Shown one piece after another: positions 61,300 through 64,000 of a stretch of 64,000 nucleotides of DNA. Each line of letters opens with the position of its first letter. Within the stretch, counting starts at the first letter, position 1. The translations under genes and the position numbers were made by a program. The DNA comes from Anisus vortex. Its lineage: Eukaryota; Mollusca; Gastropoda; Planorbidae. The notes under the pieces are model-generated. The model was given only the letters and a program-made list of their open reading frames with translations. It had not been told where the DNA came from and made no database searches. The stretch is taken from assembly GCA_949126835.1 (NCBI GenBank), contig OX421495.1:5596011-5660010 (forward strand). The letters are read 5' to 3'.

Positions 61300-62072
61300 T
61301 GAGTAGAGAACAACCAAACCAGCATTGCAACCTAGAATACAACCATACTATCATTGCAACCAACCAAACTATCATTGCGGCCTAGAATACCAACAAACTA
61401 TCATTGCAACCTAGAATACCACCCTACTCTCATTGCAAGCAACCAAATATCATTGCAACCTAGAATACAACCATCCTATCATTGCAACTAATCAAACTAT
61501 CATTGCAAACTAGAATACCACCTTACTATCATTGCAACCAACCAAACTATCATTGCAACATAGAATACAACCATACTATCATTGCAACATAGAATACAAC
61601 CATACTATCATTGCAACTAACCAAACTATCATTGCTACATAGAATACAACCATACTATCATTGCAACTAATCAAACTATCATTGCAACATAGAATACAAC
61701 CATACTATCATTGCAACTAACCAAACTATCATTGCTACATAGAATACAACCAAACTATCATTGCAACATAGAATACAACCAAACTATCATTGCAACTAAC
61801 CAAACTATCATTGCTACCTAGAATACACCACAAACTATCATTGCAACCTAGAATACCACCCTACTCTCATTGCAACCTAGAATACCACCATACTATCATT
61901 GCAACATAGAATACAACCATACTATCATTGCAACCAACCAAACTATCATTGCAACCTAGAATACCACCATACTATCATTGCAACATAGAATACCAGCATA
62001 CTATCATTGCAACATAGATTGCAACCTAGAATACCACCATACTATCTTGCAACCTAGAGAACAATCCCACTC
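61300..62072. repeat. Composite ATCATTGCAAC repeat array
   Basis: Two linked subunits alternate: CAAACTATCATTGCAAC followed by CAAC or TAAC, and ATAGAATACAACCATACT followed by the same ATCATTGCAAC. More than 25 ATCATTGCA cores are present over about 770 bp. Confidence 0.9.
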
Positions 62073-62987
62073 ATACCATGATAAGAACAACCACACACAT
62101 TTATCAACTAGAAACACAATAAGTCAGTCCTCATTAAAAGTATCAAAGTAGCTGCACACAAAATAAAACAACTAAACTAATGAGTTCTTTTCTTTCCTTG
62201 ACAACCAAAAAGAAACCAAACTTATTTGTAAATATCACCAATGAGTAGGATTGTGATGAGCCTATGGGGTTTTGTGGAAAAATAATTTAAGAGCTTTTTG
62301 AAAATAATATTAACAATGCTTGTGGTGTTTGTATTTTTGTTTCTTTGTCCACCAGTAAAACTTCTTTGGTGTCACTACCATGTCACTCTCTCACAGTTAT
62401 AAGCATGGAAGCAGTAGGCTTTTGTCATTTTTCTTCAGATTTGCATTTACGCTAAGGTAAATAAAATCAAAGTCATGTTAACATTAAATTTGTATTGACT
62501 ATGATTAAATTAATAATGATCGTTCAAAAACATAGATCTATTACAATGTCTACCAGAAAGTACATATAGAATTAGAATGATAAAACAGTTTTTTTTATTA
62601 TTATAACTGAAGAGTATATCTACACTTCAACAATATGTGGAAACACTATCAATCACTATTACTATATTCCTTTTAGATTTACATTCAATAAAAGCCTAAT
62701 ATAGAATAGGGACGGATCAATTACATTGCGATAGAACATTGCTTTTTAATTATTTTTTTTATTGGAAGTGCACATGATTAAAATTGAATAATTAGCTGGA
62801 TATATTTTTTTACAAATTACACATTTATACAGCACTGTTTGGGAAACAATTACTCTTCAAATGACAAATGCACTTTACATGAACACTATATTTTTTTAAA
62901 GTATAATTTAAATTTTGATTTTAAACTGTCAAATATTGTCAGCTTGTATTATAATAGTGTTTGGGTGTTCATTCCACCACTGATGTG
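62073..62987. other. AT-rich, nothing recognised
   Basis: No repeats or coding motifs seen. 63,703-64,000 is similar. Confidence 0.6.
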
Positions 62988-63226
62988 CTGCAACACTGTA
63001 AGAGCGTGCTGCAACACTGTCAGAATGTGCTGCAACACTGTAAGAGCGTGCTGCAACACTGTAAGAGCGTGCTGCAACACTGTAAGAGCGTGCTGCAACA
63101 CTGTAAGAGCGTGCTGCAACACTGTAAGAGCGTGCTGCAACACTGTAAGAGCGTGCTGCAACACTGTAAGAGCGTGCTGCAACACTGTATGAGCGTGCTG
63201 CAACACTGTAAGAGCGTGCTGCAAAG
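62988..63226. repeat. 21-bp minisatellite, about 11 copies
   Basis: The unit is TGCTGCAACACTGTAAGAGCG, cut to 20 bases here as GCTGCAACACTGTAAGAGCG plus T. Because 21 is a multiple of 3, several frames on both strands stay open (LQHCKSV plus; VAARSYS minus). No gene structure surrounds it. Confidence 0.93.
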
Positions 63227-63334
63227 TTTTTTCTTTTACTGTTGGTATCTTGAGTTGTTGACATATATTTTATTTCAAATTTAAAGCATTTAGTATTTTG
63301 GAGATTGTCTTTGATGGCTTTTATAAACGTTAAT

Positions 63335-63430
63335 AAGATACAAGACTAGACTCGGAACCACGGATGAGCGTAGGGCGCAATAATCTTCTTTATAGAAGGA
63401 GCGTTGGTAATATATACATAATAAGATAAA
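63335..63430 (+). mobile_element. LINE 3' terminus (TAAGA-tail family)
   Basis: CACGGATGAGCGTAGGGCGC, TATAGAAGGAGCGTTGGTAA and an ATAATAAGATAA tail. Confidence 0.8.
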
Positions 63431-63502
63431 CCATGGTCAAAACTTAGAATTTCATTCTCAGTGTCATTGGTAACCAATCCCTAGTTTCTTTAGCCAAGTG
63501 AT

Positions 63503-63694
63503 CAGTGCGGTTGCTAGGGATTTGGGGGCCCGGGAGCTTGGCCTCTTTGGGGTCCCTTTGATTTTGACATTCGACATTATGACATGAGAAAAAAACAATT
63601 CGGACACTCCTTTGGGGGCCCCCTCAAGAAGGGGCCCAGGGGGTCTTTTGAATTAGGACCCCACCTCCCCTAGCTAGGCCACTGTAGGCCACTG
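63503..63694. mobile_element. hAT-like MITE (192 bp)
   Basis: Starts CAGTGCGGTTGCTAGGG; the right end, read inward, is CAGTGGCCTACAGTGGCCTA then GCTAGGGG. Flanks CAAGTGAT and CAAGTTAT match at 7 of 8 positions. The right end appears to carry a 10-bp internal duplication (GTGGCCTACA). Confidence 0.75.
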
Positions 63695-64000
63695 CAAGTT
63701 ATTGAATTTCTATTTATTGTTTAGCTACATTTTTGCAGCGATGTTTTCAATTGTTTGTAATTTTTAAAGATCACACTTTGGCATTACTAATGTCTCACAT
63801 GCCTATCACATGTAAAAAAAAATGTTTCTTATACTTTTTATTTGCTGTAGATTCCTAATTGCAGATTTAATTTTTATATATTTTTTTAAATCTTTAAGCA
63901 CAAGATTTTTGTCTAAATTAATACAGAGATATTTGATGTGTTGCATATAATTGAATAACCTTATCTGTTTATTTACTAATTTATTATATGCCATAAAACA

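Noticed and set aside
61300..62072. Regular repeats with variable spacers, CRISPR-like at a glance
   Set aside because: Spacers are themselves repeated, units vary in length, and the context is an animal intron or intergenic region without cas genes.
62929..63284. Repeat frames on both strands (LQHCKSV, VAARSYS)
   Set aside because: A 21-bp unit keeps all non-stop frames open; no splice or homology support.

Overview
The window looks like a stretch of animal nuclear genome, most likely from a gastropod mollusc. That placing is an inference from gene style, AT-rich introns, abundant GATA/GACA and CA microsatellites and the repeat families; no species marker was found. It is dominated by introns and repeats. 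No bacterial-type operons, CRISPR arrays, rRNA genes or free-standing tRNA genes are seen.

The only clear host gene is a phospholipase C-beta gene of the PLCB1 / Drosophila Plc21C type on the minus strand. Seven consecutive exons (27,716 down to 1,100) join with matching phases into about 258 residues. They cover most of the N-terminal PH domain and the EF-hand region. The first exon and the catalytic, C2 and C-terminal exons are not visible. Introns range from about 0.7 to 16 kb and hold everything else up to 27.7 kb. Sequence beyond 27.7 kb is probably first intron or 5' flank.

The most unusual structure is at 8.9-9.73 kb. The last bases of a PLC-beta exon and its 5' splice site have been amplified into a 33/36-bp minisatellite. 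About 20 units continue open in the PLC-beta frame and nearly all keep a CAG/GTAAT junction. This is a ladder of potential in-frame splice donors that could insert multiples of an 11-12 residue peptide at the end of the PH domain.

Mobile DNA: (1) hAT elements with 8-bp target duplications at 5.77-7.39, 16.55-17.65 and 55.76-57.51 kb, and hAT-like MITEs at 11.98, 13.16, 14.0, 15.3, 50.3 and 63.5 kb; (2) two copies of a 72-73 bp TTAA-flanked piggyBac-like MITE; (3) a 5'-truncated LINE with a reverse transcriptase at 41.5-43.4 kb plus a second 3' tail copy at 52.7 kb; (4) at least a dozen 3'-end fragments of another LINE family with TAAGA-type tails; (5) about 14 copies of one tRNA-derived SINE and two or three of another; (6) a degraded LINE C-terminal remnant at 45.5 kb.

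Tandem repeats are very dense, with more than 20 minisatellites (8-96 bp units), long GATA/GACA blocks, a 1.3-kb purine-strand minisatellite and many poly(C)/poly(G) runs. Many long open frames in the window are only translations of these repeats. Other structures are a diverged threefold duplication at 43.6-45.4 kb, a duplication flanking a SINE at 49.3-49.8 kb, and a coding-looking segment near 18.0 kb enclosed by inverted repeats.
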